Source: Acidobacteriota bacterium (GTDB taxonomy: Bacteria; Acidobacteriota; Thermoanaerobaculia; Multivoradales; JBCCEF01). Taken from it: a DNA stretch of 64,000 bases. The position numbers and the translations under genes are program-made. This document shows positions 45,510-54,572 of this stretch, one piece after another; position 1 is the first letter of the stretch, and each line of letters opens with the position of its first letter. The notes below the pieces were generated by a model, which saw nothing but the letters and a program-made list of their open reading frames with translations, was not told where the DNA came from and searched no databases. The stretch is taken from the NCBI GenBank assembly GCA_039028635.1, contig JBCCHV010000008.1, positions 1 to 64,000 on the forward strand, read 5' to 3'.

Positions 45510-47600
45510 TCACCAGGAGAAATGCCAGAAAGTAACGACGAAGGAGAAGGCTCCGATCAGGGGCCAGAAGAGCAGCTTCGAGACCAGGTTGTCGCGATAG
45601 GAGATCACCCAATGGGGGCTGCGAGAAGCTACCCCATAGGCCACCAAGCTGATGGCCAGAATGGCAAAGTAAAGCAGGAAGTAAAACCACTCCAAGTAGC
45701 TGAGATTCTCCGGCACTTCGCTGCGCAATTGGATGTGCGACAGGATCAACACGAAGAACAAGCTGGAAACACCACCTAAAAGCGGAAGGAAGCTGAACCC
45801 CAACCAGCGATTCTGCTCGTCTTGGCGCGTGACCGTGATCAGCATGGCGAAGAGAATCACGGCGATCACGACCAGCAAGACAAAGTTCACGATCAGAGCG
45901 CCGCCGCTCTCCCGCTGCACCAAAACATTGAAATAAAGCTCAGGGAAATCGTCCTTTCCGACATAGGAACGCACGCCAAAGTCGGAGCTGTAGCTATTCC
46001 TGACGTAGCTGAAGAAGGAGCTCTGGACCTCCCACCCGGAGACCACGAGATCTTCTTCGATTCCCGGCCGGGAGTGCGAATGAATCAGGCGGTAGGAATC
46101 GAGATCCGGCACCAGCAGGACATTCCGGTCGAAGTCCCGATGCCAAATCCGAACCCAAATCCGCTTGGCATCGAACGGATAGCGGCCATAGTCGAATTCT
46201 TGCCGCAGCCTGGCTTCGAAATACCAGCCCACGACTTCATCCTCACCTTCATGGCGCCAGTAGGCATGGCGTACCCGCGAATCGACGGCCTCGGGGAAGA
46301 CGAACCCCGGCAGAATCTCCTGGAGCTGACCGGAGTGATAGCGCTGCCATAGATAGCCGGTGATGTGAACATCGTTCGAGTCGACGAAGGCCAACGACTG
46401 GATGAACAACCCGGTCGGCACCTGAATCGCCTCTCCGACTCCCAGATTGGTCATCGAGATCTGGTAGTCGTCGATGTACCTTTCCAGACCATCCTGGCTG
46501 GTGAGCTCGACGACGGTGTCGAGCGGGACGGCATGGTCGTGCACCGTCAAAGCCACCAGAGCGACCGCGCCCCCGGTCAGCACCACGAAGGCCCCCATCG
46601 AGATCCAGCGTTGCCTGGCCGAGCCCGGTGGCCCCAGGAAGAGCATGAGGACCGCAAGGGCCGACACCACCGCCTGCACCACGATCCAAGGCCGCTGCCG
46701 GTGAAGCTCTCCGAGAGCTCGAGCGGTGACCTCCTCTTGGATCAGAACCACCGCCAGCGTCCAGCCGGTCGTCGGTATGGACTGATGGAACAGCCACGAC
46801 TGATGATCGGTCAGCTCGTCGCGATAGCTCAGCACGCCAGAGCTTTGCCCTTCGGCCGCCTCGGCGATCCTGAGGAGACTTCCATCCCCGGTCTCTTCGG
46901 CAAGCTGTCGCAGATTCACCCCGAGGTAGGAGTCCCTGGGATGAACGATGATCCGTCCCCCGGCGGAAACCAAGAAGGCGTAGCCGGCGTCACCCAACTG
47001 GAGATCGGATATCAGCTCACGAAACTCGTCGAGGGAGAGCGAAAGGAACGCGACTCCTGCCGAATCCGAGGGGTTCTGCGGCGAGGCGAACGGACCGACG
47101 ACGATGGTTTGCCAGGCCTCGCTGGCAGAACCATACTGCGGCTCCAACCAAGCGGTGGTCTGGTCCCGTAGCGTGTCGTGGTACCACTCCTGATCGACAT
47201 CCTCGACATAGTCGTACTCGATCGGAATGGCCACCGGCTCCCCAGCACGCTCCAGGCAGTAGCGCGCATAGAGCTCGACTTCAGGGTCGAATCGCCTCGG
47301 CCGATATCCCAAACCGGCGCCGAACAGTTTTGGGTCTTCAGCCTGTACCTCGCAGAGATACTCTTCGAGATCGCCATCCGACCAGGACCGACTCTCCAGA
47401 CGCTGCATCATCTTCCGGTGGAGCGCACCGACCTCGCTGAGCTCGCGATCGATCGCGGTCGCGGCTTCGAGCGCTTGGGCCTCGGCATCGACCAGAGCTG
47501 TCGAGCGAATCTCCGCCGCCTGCAAGAGATGGAGGCCGATCGACACGACCAACGTCCCCAACAGCAGAGCTACAACGAAGGATTTAGGAACGGCGGTCAT
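45510..47600 (-). CDS. Cache-domain sensor fused to pentameric ligand-gated ion channel-like module
   Basis: 696 residues from the ATG at 47600, which overlaps the upstream stop (ATGA). A membrane helix (about 5-28) precedes a dCache_1 sensor (about 30-285: 'AGLGYRPRRFDPEVELYARYC', 'WYHDTLRDQTTAWLEPQYG', 'AGVAFLSLSLDEF', 'GRIIVHPRDSYLGVNL'). Two helices follow, then a channel-type beta-domain ('HITGYLWQRYHSG', 'FDYGRYPFDAKRIWVRIW') and four helices; M2 contains 'SSLFFVLILSHIQLRSEVP'. The F-P-F-D signature and four-helix tail fit the bacterial Cys-loop channel family, of which DeCLIC also has extra sensor domains. Predicted: a cation or anion pore gated by a small molecule bound outside. Confidence 0.7.
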   Translation of the reverse strand: MTAVPKSFVVALLLGTLVVSIGLHLLQAAEIRSTALVDAEAQALEAATAIDRELSEVGALHRKMMQRLESRSWSDGDLEEYLCEVQAEDPKLFGAGLGYRPRRFDPEVELYARYCLERAGEPVAIPIEYDYVEDVDQEWYHDTLRDQTTAWLEPQYGSASEAWQTIVVGPFASPQNPSDSAGVAFLSLSLDEFRELISDLQLGDAGYAFLVSAGGRIIVHPRDSYLGVNLRQLAEETGDGSLLRIAEAAEGQSSGVLSYRDELTDHQSWLFHQSIPTTGWTLAVVLIQEEVTARALGELHRQRPWIVVQAVVSALAVLMLFLGPPGSARQRWISMGAFVVLTGGAVALVALTVHDHAVPLDTVVELTSQDGLERYIDDYQISMTNLGVGEAIQVPTGLFIQSLAFVDSNDVHITGYLWQRYHSGQLQEILPGFVFPEAVDSRVRHAYWRHEGEDEVVGWYFEARLRQEFDYGRYPFDAKRIWVRIWHRDFDRNVLLVPDLDSYRLIHSHSRPGIEEDLVVSGWEVQSSFFSYVRNSYSSDFGVRSYVGKDDFPELYFNVLVQRESGGALIVNFVLLVVIAVILFAMLITVTRQDEQNRWLGFSFLPLLGGVSSLFFVLILSHIQLRSEVPENLSYLEWFYFLLYFAILAISLVAYGVASRSPHWVISYRDNLVSKLLFWPLIGAFSFVVTFWHFSW

Positions 47601-48733
47601 GATCGAGGCGGCGGACACTCCGCAACCTGGAGCCCATCATCGACCCGGCCAATGGAACCCCGCAATCCGAAGACGGCGGCCCTCGGCTCGCCGCCGGAGG
47701 CGCCGTCGGAGATCCAGAGGGAACGAGATTCGGAAGCCCCTGCGATCGCCTGCACCAGGCGAAGGAAGTCCGTCACCGCTCCTCGGCCAGCGACAAGCTG
47801 CCGCCCGCGGCCGGTGCCCCGGTTGACCAGACCGAGAGCGAATCGTGCCGTCCAGGAGGCCGGACGGTCGAGGCTCAGGGCGAGCGGAAGGAGCCCGAGG
47901 CGGGCTCCCTCGCCGGCCACACCCGCAGGCGTGATCAAGACCGGGACTCCAGCGGCCTGTTCCAAAACCGTATCGAGCTCACCGCCGAGGACGGCGCCAC
48001 CCAGAATCCAAAACAGACTCCGATGGCCTGCCGGGTCCGCCACCTTCAACTCGAGGCGAGCGCGGCGCACGGAGAGCTCGAGCTCCTGCCGGGCAAGCCC
48101 TGGGTTCTCCACCATCACCTCGACAACCTTCAGTCCCCGCCCATAGGCCGCACCTCGGACCACCGAGACCTGCTGCCGCAGGACCGGGACCTGGCGCGAG
48201 GAATAGACCAGTCCAAGCTGGCGCAGATCGGGCCAGTCTCGCCGCAGACGCCGCAGGAGAGCGGTGATCGACACCTCGGTGGGGTGGAAAGCCAGCAGAC
48301 CCTTCGAGCTGGTTTCAAAGACGTCGAGCCGGCTCCGCAAGGCCGGACCAGAACGTGCACAGAGAGCGATCACCGGAGCTGTCGCTACCCCGGCGACCGC
48401 CGCAGAAGCGGCGGGGCCGACAACCAAAACCAAATCAAAACCAGCGGGGCCCTTCCGGCCTAGGAGCTCTGCAGCCGTCTTTAGGTCGGCCATCGGAAGC
48501 CTCGTCAACTGCGGCCGAACCCCCCGCCGGGAAAGAGTCTCCTCGAAGCTCTTCAAGGCCGGCTCGAAGGGCCGCGGATCGGCTGGCAAGAGAACCAGGA
48601 TGGGTACTGGAACAGGATCGTCGGCCACGACCGGTGAACCGCCGGCCAGCACGAAGAGCGTGGCCAGACCAAGCCCGAAGACCCTGCATCGCAGAGCCAG
48701 CGGCCTACCGGACAGAGCCTGGACCGTCGTCAT
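47597..48733 (-). CDS. ABC-type solute-binding protein (ABC_sub_bind family), exported
   Basis: 378 residues with a signal peptide ending near 'GGSPVVA'. The body has two Rossmann-like lobes typical of the PF04392 family: 'PVPILVLLPADPRPFEPALKSFEETLSRRGV', 'GFDLVLVVGPAASAAVAG', 'LGLVYSSRQVPVL', 'VPVLITPAGVAGEGARLGLLPL'. No ABC permease or ATPase is nearby. Its ATG overlaps the DUF2490 stop, and its stop overlaps the Cache-channel ATG (ATGA at both). This suggests it delivers or senses a ligand for the channels rather than feeding a transporter. Confidence 0.8.
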   Translation of the reverse strand: MTTVQALSGRPLALRCRVFGLGLATLFVLAGGSPVVADDPVPVPILVLLPADPRPFEPALKSFEETLSRRGVRPQLTRLPMADLKTAAELLGRKGPAGFDLVLVVGPAASAAVAGVATAPVIALCARSGPALRSRLDVFETSSKGLLAFHPTEVSITALLRRLRRDWPDLRQLGLVYSSRQVPVLRQQVSVVRGAAYGRGLKVVEVMVENPGLARQELELSVRRARLELKVADPAGHRSLFWILGGAVLGGELDTVLEQAAGVPVLITPAGVAGEGARLGLLPLALSLDRPASWTARFALGLVNRGTGRGRQLVAGRGAVTDFLRLVQAIAGASESRSLWISDGASGGEPRAAVFGLRGSIGRVDDGLQVAECPPPRS

Positions 48734-49527
48734 GGCACGTGAGGCTCGGGCTGGTCGAAAACGGAGGCCACGATCGGCGGATGCCCAGGCCGAGCACCAG
48801 ACCGATGGGGCTCGCCTCGACCCGCCTTGGGACCAACCCGCCCAGACCCACGCCCAAACGACAAGCTGGTGGCAATCACCTGAGCCTGGCGCCAGCCGTC
48901 GTTGGTCTCTTGGCTGCGCAGCATCAGAAAGACACTAAAAGAACAGCGACCAGAGTCTCGCCACCGAGCCCCGATCGGTACCAGATGATTCTCGACGACC
49001 TTCCCCCACTCGTCGCCATCGCGATGGAACACCTCGTTCCAGAAGAAGACTTGCGACCAACGACCGAATGGTTGCCCCCGGCGGCCGGGCGTGAGGTCTC
49101 GAACCCCGCGGAGCTGATGACTGAAGACGAAGCGATCGGCGCCGTCCTCGACATGAAACAGCTCGGCTCGATGGCGACTATCGAAACGCCAGCGACCCAC
49201 CGGCCGCGAGCGCGGAGCTAAGTCCAGGAAAACGCTGCCATCGATGTCCACGGCGCCATCGAAGTCATAACGTTTCAGACCCAAGCCGAACCACAGTCGT
49301 GGGTGGAATCGATAGGTGACCACCGGCCCCACCTGCATCTCTGAGAGGTCCGCGAGGTTATCTTCGAGATGGGTTTCCGACTCGAGACCGAGACTCCAAC
49401 GCTGGCCCTGCCACAGGCCAACCGTGAGGTATGACCGAAATTGAAAGTCTCGCTCCTCCGCCGCAAGGTGCGAAGCGAATGAAATGAACCAGCTGCAGAT
49501 GAGAAATAGAATCGCGAACCTTCGCAC
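48730..49527 (-). CDS. DUF2490-type outer-membrane beta-barrel protein
   Basis: 265 residues from a GTG at 49527, chosen because GGGAGG lies 6 nt upstream and a signal peptide (FAILFLICSWFISFASHLAA) then starts the protein. The body shows alternating barrel strands with aromatic ends ('FQFRSYLTVGLWQGQRWSLGLESETHLEDN', 'VVTYRFHPRLWFGLGLKRYDF', 'RWRFDSRHRAELFHVED', 'SQVFFWNEVFHRDG'), matching DUF2490. The last about 35 residues are Pro/Arg-rich, unlike a barrel end. First gene of a four-gene overlapping operon with the solute-binding protein and both channel-like proteins, giving a possible outer-to-inner-membrane ligand path. Confidence 0.75.
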   Translation of the reverse strand: MRRFAILFLICSWFISFASHLAAEERDFQFRSYLTVGLWQGQRWSLGLESETHLEDNLADLSEMQVGPVVTYRFHPRLWFGLGLKRYDFDGAVDIDGSVFLDLAPRSRPVGRWRFDSRHRAELFHVEDGADRFVFSHQLRGVRDLTPGRRGQPFGRWSQVFFWNEVFHRDGDEWGKVVENHLVPIGARWRDSGRCSFSVFLMLRSQETNDGWRQAQVIATSLSFGRGSGRVGPKAGRGEPHRSGARPGHPPIVASVFDQPEPHVP

Positions 49528-49747
49528 AACGTACCTCCCGAAACACTTCCCGAGCGAGAATTTCGCCCTCGACCCCGCAAGCCGGGTCCTGCGAAGAAGA
49601 ACCCAACGGAGGCTCCTTTCCGTTGGGTCTCCTATGGTTTCCCGCCTCCTCGGCAAAGGCCATGGACGGGGATCTTGGGGAATGCTCTTGGAGCAGGCGG
49701 CAACGCTGCGTTCCAGCGCAGGAATGTTCGACGGCGGTCGAGCGAGC

Positions 49748-50428
49748 TCAGTCGCTCGCCGCGCTGCGCCCGACTCCCAAGACGTCGGCATAGCGAACCA
49801 AGCGAGCACTGGTGCGAGCTCCGAGTCGCTCCATCACCGCGTACTTGTGAAATTCGGCGGTCCGAGACGAGATCCCGAGAACGCTGGCGATCTCTTTGAG
49901 GGACTTTCCATCGGCCAACAGGGCGAGGACCTGCTTTTGCCGTCGGGTCAGCTCGAAACTGGCGGACAGGCCGTGGGCTCGGGAGTCTCGGACACCAACC
50001 AACCGCTCTCGCAGACACGGCGAAAGCGACCTACGCCCTCTCAGCGAGCGGTAGATGGCCTGCTTCAGGGAGCCGCAGCTCTCGGTCTTCATCAAGTAGG
50101 CGCAGACCCCCACTTCAAAAGCACGAACGGCGATCCGCGGATCGGCATGCATGGTCAGAATGATGATTCGTCGCGACGCGTCCTCGCGCAGAAGACGGCG
50201 ACTGATCTCGAGGCCGTTGAGCACCGGCATGGACAAATCGACCACCACCACATCGGGATCCCGGCACCGCACCGCCTCGATCAGAGCGTGACCGCTCACC
50301 AGCCCATCGAGCACATCGAAGTCGATCGCCAAAAGCCTGGTCAGCCCTTCTAGAAACAAGCGATGGTCGTCGGCTAGGAGCAGGCGTGGCCTCCCCGCGG
50401 GCTCCTCCACGGTGTCTGCGGCTCGCAT
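49748..50428 (-). CDS. NarL/LuxR-family response regulator
   Basis: 226 residues. Receiver domain: 'LLLADDHRLFLEG', phospho-Asp in 'VVVVDLSMPVLNG', 'ILTMHAD' and Lys in 'YLMKTESCG'. C-terminal LuxR-type helix-turn-helix: 'LTRRQKQVLALLADGKSLKEIASVLGISSRTAEFHKYAVMERLGARTSA'. It starts 9 nt after the kinase gene, forming a two-component pair. The channel operon begins 220 nt downstream on the same strand and is an obvious candidate target, though no binding site was identified. Confidence 0.92.
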   Translation of the reverse strand: MRAADTVEEPAGRPRLLLADDHRLFLEGLTRLLAIDFDVLDGLVSGHALIEAVRCRDPDVVVVDLSMPVLNGLEISRRLLREDASRRIIILTMHADPRIAVRAFEVGVCAYLMKTESCGSLKQAIYRSLRGRRSLSPCLRERLVGVRDSRAHGLSASFELTRRQKQVLALLADGKSLKEIASVLGISSRTAEFHKYAVMERLGARTSARLVRYADVLGVGRSAASD

Positions 50429-50437
50429 TGGCCAGCT

Positions 50438-51145
50438 TCACCTGACGAGCGCCCGGACACGCCCTTCCGCAGTCGTGCCGGTGAGCGGAGGCAGCGGCAA
50501 GGATGCCCAGACCGTGGTGCCCTTGCCCGGCGCGGTCGTCAAGCGCAGCTCGCCACCGAGGGCGGCGGCACGCTCCTCCATCGCCACCAGGCCGAGGCCT
50601 CCCCGGCGGCGCACTCGCGGTGGCTCGAAGCCGATGCCGTCATCCTCGACGCTCAGCGTCACTCGCGCTTCTTCGAGCTCCACCACCACCTGAACGCGAG
50701 CGGCTCGACCATGGCGCATCGCATTGCGCAGGGCCTCCTGGGCGATGCAGTAGAGCTCTCGCGCCGGAGCCACCGGAACCTCACGATCGACCGCCGGATC
50801 GATGATCAGCTCGATCACCGCTGCGAAGCGGTTTTCCAGCTCCCTGGCGGAGTCTTGGATCGAGCGCTCGAGACCGAGGATCTCGAAATGGGCCGGATGA
50901 AGATCGTGACCCATCCGGCGGGCTCGATCGAGCAGCCGGCGCGACAGAGACCCGAGATCCTTCAGCCGTGGAGCGAGCTCGTCGCCGGAGCCCAGGGTTT
51001 GCGCCAGCAGTTCGAGCTCCACGGCGATCAGAACCAGATCCTGGTTGAAGCCATCGTGCAGCTCACGAGCGATTCGCCGGCGCTCCGCCTCGGCGCCGAG
51101 CACCTGACGGCGCACCAGCTCACGCTCCTCCAGCGGAGTCACCAT
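50438..51145 (-). CDS. HisKA_3-type sensor histidine kinase without membrane domain
   Basis: 235 residues from the ATG at 51145 (a TTG at 51187 is an alternative). It consists almost only of the transmitter: dimerisation/phospho-acceptor 'EAERRRIARELHDGFNQDLVLIAVELELL', N-box 'CIAQEALRNAMRHGRAARVQV', 'VEDDGIGFEPP' and 'GGLGLVAMEERAAALGGELRL'. No sensor or membrane helix is present, so it must receive its signal from another protein. It pairs with the adjacent NarL-type regulator. Confidence 0.9.
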   Translation of the reverse strand: MVTPLEERELVRRQVLGAEAERRRIARELHDGFNQDLVLIAVELELLAQTLGSGDELAPRLKDLGSLSRRLLDRARRMGHDLHPAHFEILGLERSIQDSARELENRFAAVIELIIDPAVDREVPVAPARELYCIAQEALRNAMRHGRAARVQVVVELEEARVTLSVEDDGIGFEPPRVRRRGGLGLVAMEERAAALGGELRLTTAPGKGTTVWASLPLPPLTGTTAEGRVRALVR

Positions 51146-51326
51146 CGGCCGTCGACCTCGATTCGGGGGCCGTGACGCCACCAGCAAGCCCCCCCCCGGG
51201 CGCCAAAATCGGCCGTCGACAGTGGCCCTTTCGCCATCCCTGGGAATTTTCCCAGTTTTGATCTATCGAAAATTTGAATACCTTGTGTCTCGGATTTCAT
51301 CTTTAATTCCTTTATGGGAGGCCCTC

Positions 51327-51779
51327 ATGTGGCAGCAACCCAAGGACTTGTCACCCCGTCTACCGGAGCATGGCTTCGAACACCCATTGCTCGAGCGCTA
51401 CTTCGAGTCCCAAAAGCCTGACCTCGCACGCCTACCGCGCGAGCTCCGGGAGGTGGTCTCATGCATCCACTCTTGCCTGTTCGAAACCGGATTGACGGTC
51501 AAGATCGTTCGGGACCGCTGCCGCATCCGTGACAACAACATCTCGAGTCGATTCCGCCGCGCCCTCGGTCAAGGTATGAAGAGCTATATCGACCGGCACC
51601 GCATGGCGGCCGCGGAGTCGCTTCTGTGCGGTTCCGATCTGGCGATCTTCGATGTCGCGATGGCCGTTGGCTACTCCCACGTCGAAACCTTCTACCAAGT
51701 GTTCCACCGCCACTACGCCTGCACTCCAGGGCGCTACCGGCACAAGGTCCAGCGCTCCTCGTCGGCCACCGACGGCTGA
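51327..51779 (+). CDS. AraC-family transcription regulator (HTH domain)
   Basis: 150 residues from the ATG at 51327, preceded by GGGAG. The C-terminal about 100 residues carry the double helix-turn-helix of the family ('FETGLTVKIVRDRCRIRDNNISSRFRRALGQGMKSYIDRHRMAAAESLL' and 'AIFDVAMAVGYSHVETFYQVFHRHYACTPGRYR'). The N-terminal part is too short for a typical ligand-binding cupin. Divergent from the two-component pair across a distinctly AT-rich gap (51240-51315), which probably holds promoters for both directions. Confidence 0.87.
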   Translation: MWQQPKDLSPRLPEHGFEHPLLERYFESQKPDLARLPRELREVVSCIHSCLFETGLTVKIVRDRCRIRDNNISSRFRRALGQGMKSYIDRHRMAAAESLLCGSDLAIFDVAMAVGYSHVETFYQVFHRHYACTPGRYRHKVQRSSSATDG

Positions 51780-52127
51780 ATCGCGAGGACGACGACCACC
51801 GCGGAACCCTGAAGCTGCCCCCGTCTCGATCCCCGGGCAGCGCTCCGACCGACCGAGCCCGGATCACCCCACGGGCTCCCCTGCGAGATTCGTTTTCAAT
51901 CAGTGCAATTGGAGGTCATCGGTCCCGGCATGCAATGGGGCGGCCTGCAGGAACCCGTTCCCTGCAGTTGCCGCCCGGCACATACCGCTCGGGGCAACTC
52001 GCCTTTCCGGTCCCTTCTGTATCGCTGGGAGAGACGCGGGCGAGCCATCTGCCCACCCGCCATCCCAGCCGTGTGAAGCCGCGGTTCGAGTCGCGTCCAG
52101 CGACCGAGGCGTGTCGAACGGAGTTGC
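51780..52127. other. Convergent intergenic gap, no gene seen
   Basis: 348 nt between the stops of the AraC-type gene and the mechanosensitive-channel-like gene. The reading frames here are Pro/Arg-rich and look non-coding. No long hairpin, repeat or RNA gene was recognised. Confidence 0.4.
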
Positions 52128-53432
52128 TCAGGAGTCCCCGCGCCGGCTTGCAATCCAGCGCGAAGCATGCTCCCGCCCCCCGAGGCCGAAGGCCAGCCCG
52201 CCGGCGATGGCGACTCCCAGAGCCGCTGCGCCAATCGCCAAGTGCAGAATCTCCGGAGCCAGGCCGGCCTGTCCCAGGGCCATCGCCCCGGCCATCACCA
52301 GAACCAGAACCCTGGCGGTGGTTGCCAACGGCGTTCCCGACGAGCCCCGCCCCTGCTCCCAGTCGGCCAGGGTCGAGGCCAACTTGCGGCTTCCCCACAG
52401 GCCAAAGGCGAAGATTCCACACGCCACCAAGACCCGGAAGGAACCGGCCAGCAGCCCCTGGAGAACCTCCGAGACGACGCTCAGTCCCAGCGAGTTGGCC
52501 GCCTGAATCGCTCCCACGAACAACATCCCAGCCAAGACCACCCAGCCGGCCGCCACCGAAGCCTTCGGCCCCGACTTGACGGTCACGCCGAGAATCTCCG
52601 GCAGGCGATCGACACCCAGGCTAGCGAGCAGCGGCACCGCCAACCGCTGAACGATGCGCGCCACGAAATAAAAAACGGTCAAGACGAACCCGGCTCCGAG
52701 CAGCTTCGGGACCAGCGACAGAATCTGTCCCACCATCTCGCGCACCGGGCTGAGGCCCTCCATCTGCAAGGCGTCGAGGATCTGAGGGAGGAAGAACAGG
52801 AGAACGAAGTAGAAGACCACATCGCTCAGGGCTCTCCCCAACAGCGCACTCTGTTTGCCACCTGCCCCATCACCCTCGCCGGCGGCCTCGCCGAGGCGAT
52901 TCTCGAAAGCGATCGACTGCAGGAACGAACGGGCCATCATCCTGGCGACGCGCGCCAGGCTCCACGCAATCACCGCGAGAGTGCCGGCGGCCATCAACTG
53001 CGGCAAGAAACCCACCAGGCTGGTGATCAGATCGGTCAGCGGCTCGGTCACCATGGTCAACCCCAAGGCCCGCAGCACCTCGATCGAGACGAACAGCATC
53101 AACAGGCCGTAGACCAAGGAACCCAAGATCTTTTCGACTCCCAGATCCTTGCGTCGCCCGCCGGTCAGCAGTGACGAAAGATAGCGGTCCACTGGAGTCC
53201 GGCGGAGCAGCCGCACCAGCACAGCTCGCGCGACGCGCGCGATGATCCATCCCACCCCGAGGATCAGGAGCGCCTTGAGCACCGAGAGTCCGATCACCAG
53301 GCCTCGATCCAAGAGTCCCGCCAGATCGAGGGTATAGGCAGGAAAGGCCGATCCTTCGGCCGCTGGCGCAGCCATCGCCAACCAGCTCGCAACTTGTACA
53401 GACCCCGACATTTCGATCAACTGAGAAAGCAC
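52128..53432 (-). CDS. Mechanosensitive-channel-like protein with conserved TM-helix repeats (CmpX/MscS-related)
   Basis: 434 residues from a GTG at 53432 (GAGGAGGGG upstream). Several repeats of the 'conserved TM helix' unit (PF05552) are visible: 'LLILGVGWIIARVARAVLVRLLRRTPVDRYL', 'TLAVIAWSLARVARMMARSFLQSI', 'GAGFVLTVFYFVARIVQRLAVPLLASLGVDRL'. 'AIGAAALGVAIAGGLAFGLGGREHASRWI' closes the protein. The cytoplasmic MscS beta-domain is missing, as in CmpX-like members. Presumed role is membrane-tension or envelope-stress response. Confidence 0.8.
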   Translation of the reverse strand: MLSQLIEMSGSVQVASWLAMAAPAAEGSAFPAYTLDLAGLLDRGLVIGLSVLKALLILGVGWIIARVARAVLVRLLRRTPVDRYLSSLLTGGRRKDLGVEKILGSLVYGLLMLFVSIEVLRALGLTMVTEPLTDLITSLVGFLPQLMAAGTLAVIAWSLARVARMMARSFLQSIAFENRLGEAAGEGDGAGGKQSALLGRALSDVVFYFVLLFFLPQILDALQMEGLSPVREMVGQILSLVPKLLGAGFVLTVFYFVARIVQRLAVPLLASLGVDRLPEILGVTVKSGPKASVAAGWVVLAGMLFVGAIQAANSLGLSVVSEVLQGLLAGSFRVLVACGIFAFGLWGSRKLASTLADWEQGRGSSGTPLATTARVLVLVMAGAMALGQAGLAPEILHLAIGAAALGVAIAGGLAFGLGGREHASRWIASRRGDS

Positions 53433-53502
53433 TTTGACCCCTCCTCTTCGAGAGAATTTCTAACGACTGGATTGCACCATCGGCCCCTTTCGGCCTCGGC
53501 TT

Positions 53503-53889
53503 TCACAGTGGCGAGCCCGTCCGAAAAACGTGAATCGTCTTCGTCACCTTGTCGCAGCGGACCGAATCGAGATCACTGCTCGGACAGACCTTGAGGGTCA
53601 CCGGATAGCGCCTGGGGAGATCCTCCAGGAAGTAGTTGTGGCTCGGGCTGCGCTCGATGCTCGAACGGCCATCACCGAAATCCCACTGCCAGGCTCGAAC
53701 CCCAGGGCTCGAGTTGTCCTTGAACTCGACCCGCGCCCCCTCTCCTGCGAAGCTGAAATCCGCTCGAATGCGCGGCTCCGTCGGCGACGAGCTGTCGCAA
53801 GCGAGGCCTCCTGAAGCCAGGATCAGGGTCAGCGTGAGCCAGAGAAAGGCAGCGGGCCCGGGCACATATCTCAAGCAATCGCGCCACAT
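53503..53889 (-). CDS. Small PKD-domain lipoprotein
   Basis: 128 residues. The signal sequence ends in a lipobox ('ASGGLAC'). The rest is one PKD-type beta-sandwich with the signature 'FKDNSSPGVRAWQWDFGDGRSSIERSPSHNYF'. PKD domains bind proteins or polysaccharides outside the cell. It starts 3 nt after the stop of the small lipoprotein gene upstream. Confidence 0.75.
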   Translation of the reverse strand: MWRDCLRYVPGPAAFLWLTLTLILASGGLACDSSSPTEPRIRADFSFAGEGARVEFKDNSSPGVRAWQWDFGDGRSSIERSPSHNYFLEDLPRRYPVTLKVCPSSDLDSVRCDKVTKTIHVFRTGSPL

Positions 53890-53892
53890 GGT

Positions 53893-54288
53893 CTACCTCC
53901 GTTGAATGAAGATGTCCCGAGCAACCAGAGTTTCTTGCTGAGGACCATTGAAGATTCCGATGATCGTGACGATTTGATTCTTCTTGGCGACCTCGGCCCG
54001 TCGCACCAGACCAGACCCTTCGGTCACCAAGACCTTCCGCGATTGCTCTTCACAGGAATGACCGATGACGGCGAACCTGAAACTGACTCCGATGACGATC
54101 CCGTCGCTGCTCTCGAGGGGTTCGGGCACGGTGCAAACGATGCCTTCTCCGCGATAGAACTCACTCATCATTCGGGGTCCCACGAGATCGAACAGAGAGC
54201 GAGTCCCCCGAAACATGCAGCCATTGGTCAGAAGTGCGAGAACAAGAAGAGGTAGAGCGAGAATCAAACGGACACCTTTTCGCTTCAT
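53893..54288 (-). CDS. Hypothetical small lipoprotein
   Basis: 131 residues from the ATG at 54288. A signal with lipobox 'LLTNGC' is followed by a beta-rich domain ('GIVCTVPEPLESSDGIVIGVSFRFAVIGHSCEEQSRKVLVTEGSGLVRRAEVAKKNQIVTIIGIF'). Family not recognised; the layout resembles small OB-fold-like envelope proteins. First of two lipoprotein genes downstream of the injection system cluster, separated from it by 284 nt. Confidence 0.6.
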   Translation of the reverse strand: MKRKGVRLILALPLLVLALLTNGCMFRGTRSLFDLVGPRMMSEFYRGEGIVCTVPEPLESSDGIVIGVSFRFAVIGHSCEEQSRKVLVTEGSGLVRRAEVAKKNQIVTIIGIFNGPQQETLVARDIFIQRR

Positions 54289-54424
54289 GCCAGAGGCCCT
54301 CGTAGCGGTGTGCTGCCTGCAGGGACCAGGACCCAGCGGAGCACGATCGGGAGTGGTTGTCATCGACAATGAGAGAACTCTAAGACTGGGACCAGCCCCC
54401 CACCATGGCCTAAAATCTTTGTGT

Positions 54425-54438
54425 TTAATCTTGATTAA
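54425..54438. promoter_or_regulatory. AT-rich dyad upstream of the lipoprotein genes
   Basis: TTAATC-TT-GATTAA is a perfect dyad inside an AT-rich block (54416-54475) in the otherwise GC-rich gap 54289-54572. It lies about 140 nt before the lipoprotein start at 54288. Probably a promoter region, with the dyad as a possible operator. Confidence 0.4.
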
Positions 54439-54572
54439 ATTACTTCGAATTGTCCGAATAATTAGAGCCAAATTCAGGGCAGCGAGCATCGCGCCTGGCG
54501 GACCGAGAGTCCGCCGGCGGCACCCTCCTGGCCCCTGTCCGGGAGCCATCACGAGCCGTTGAGAAATCCGGG

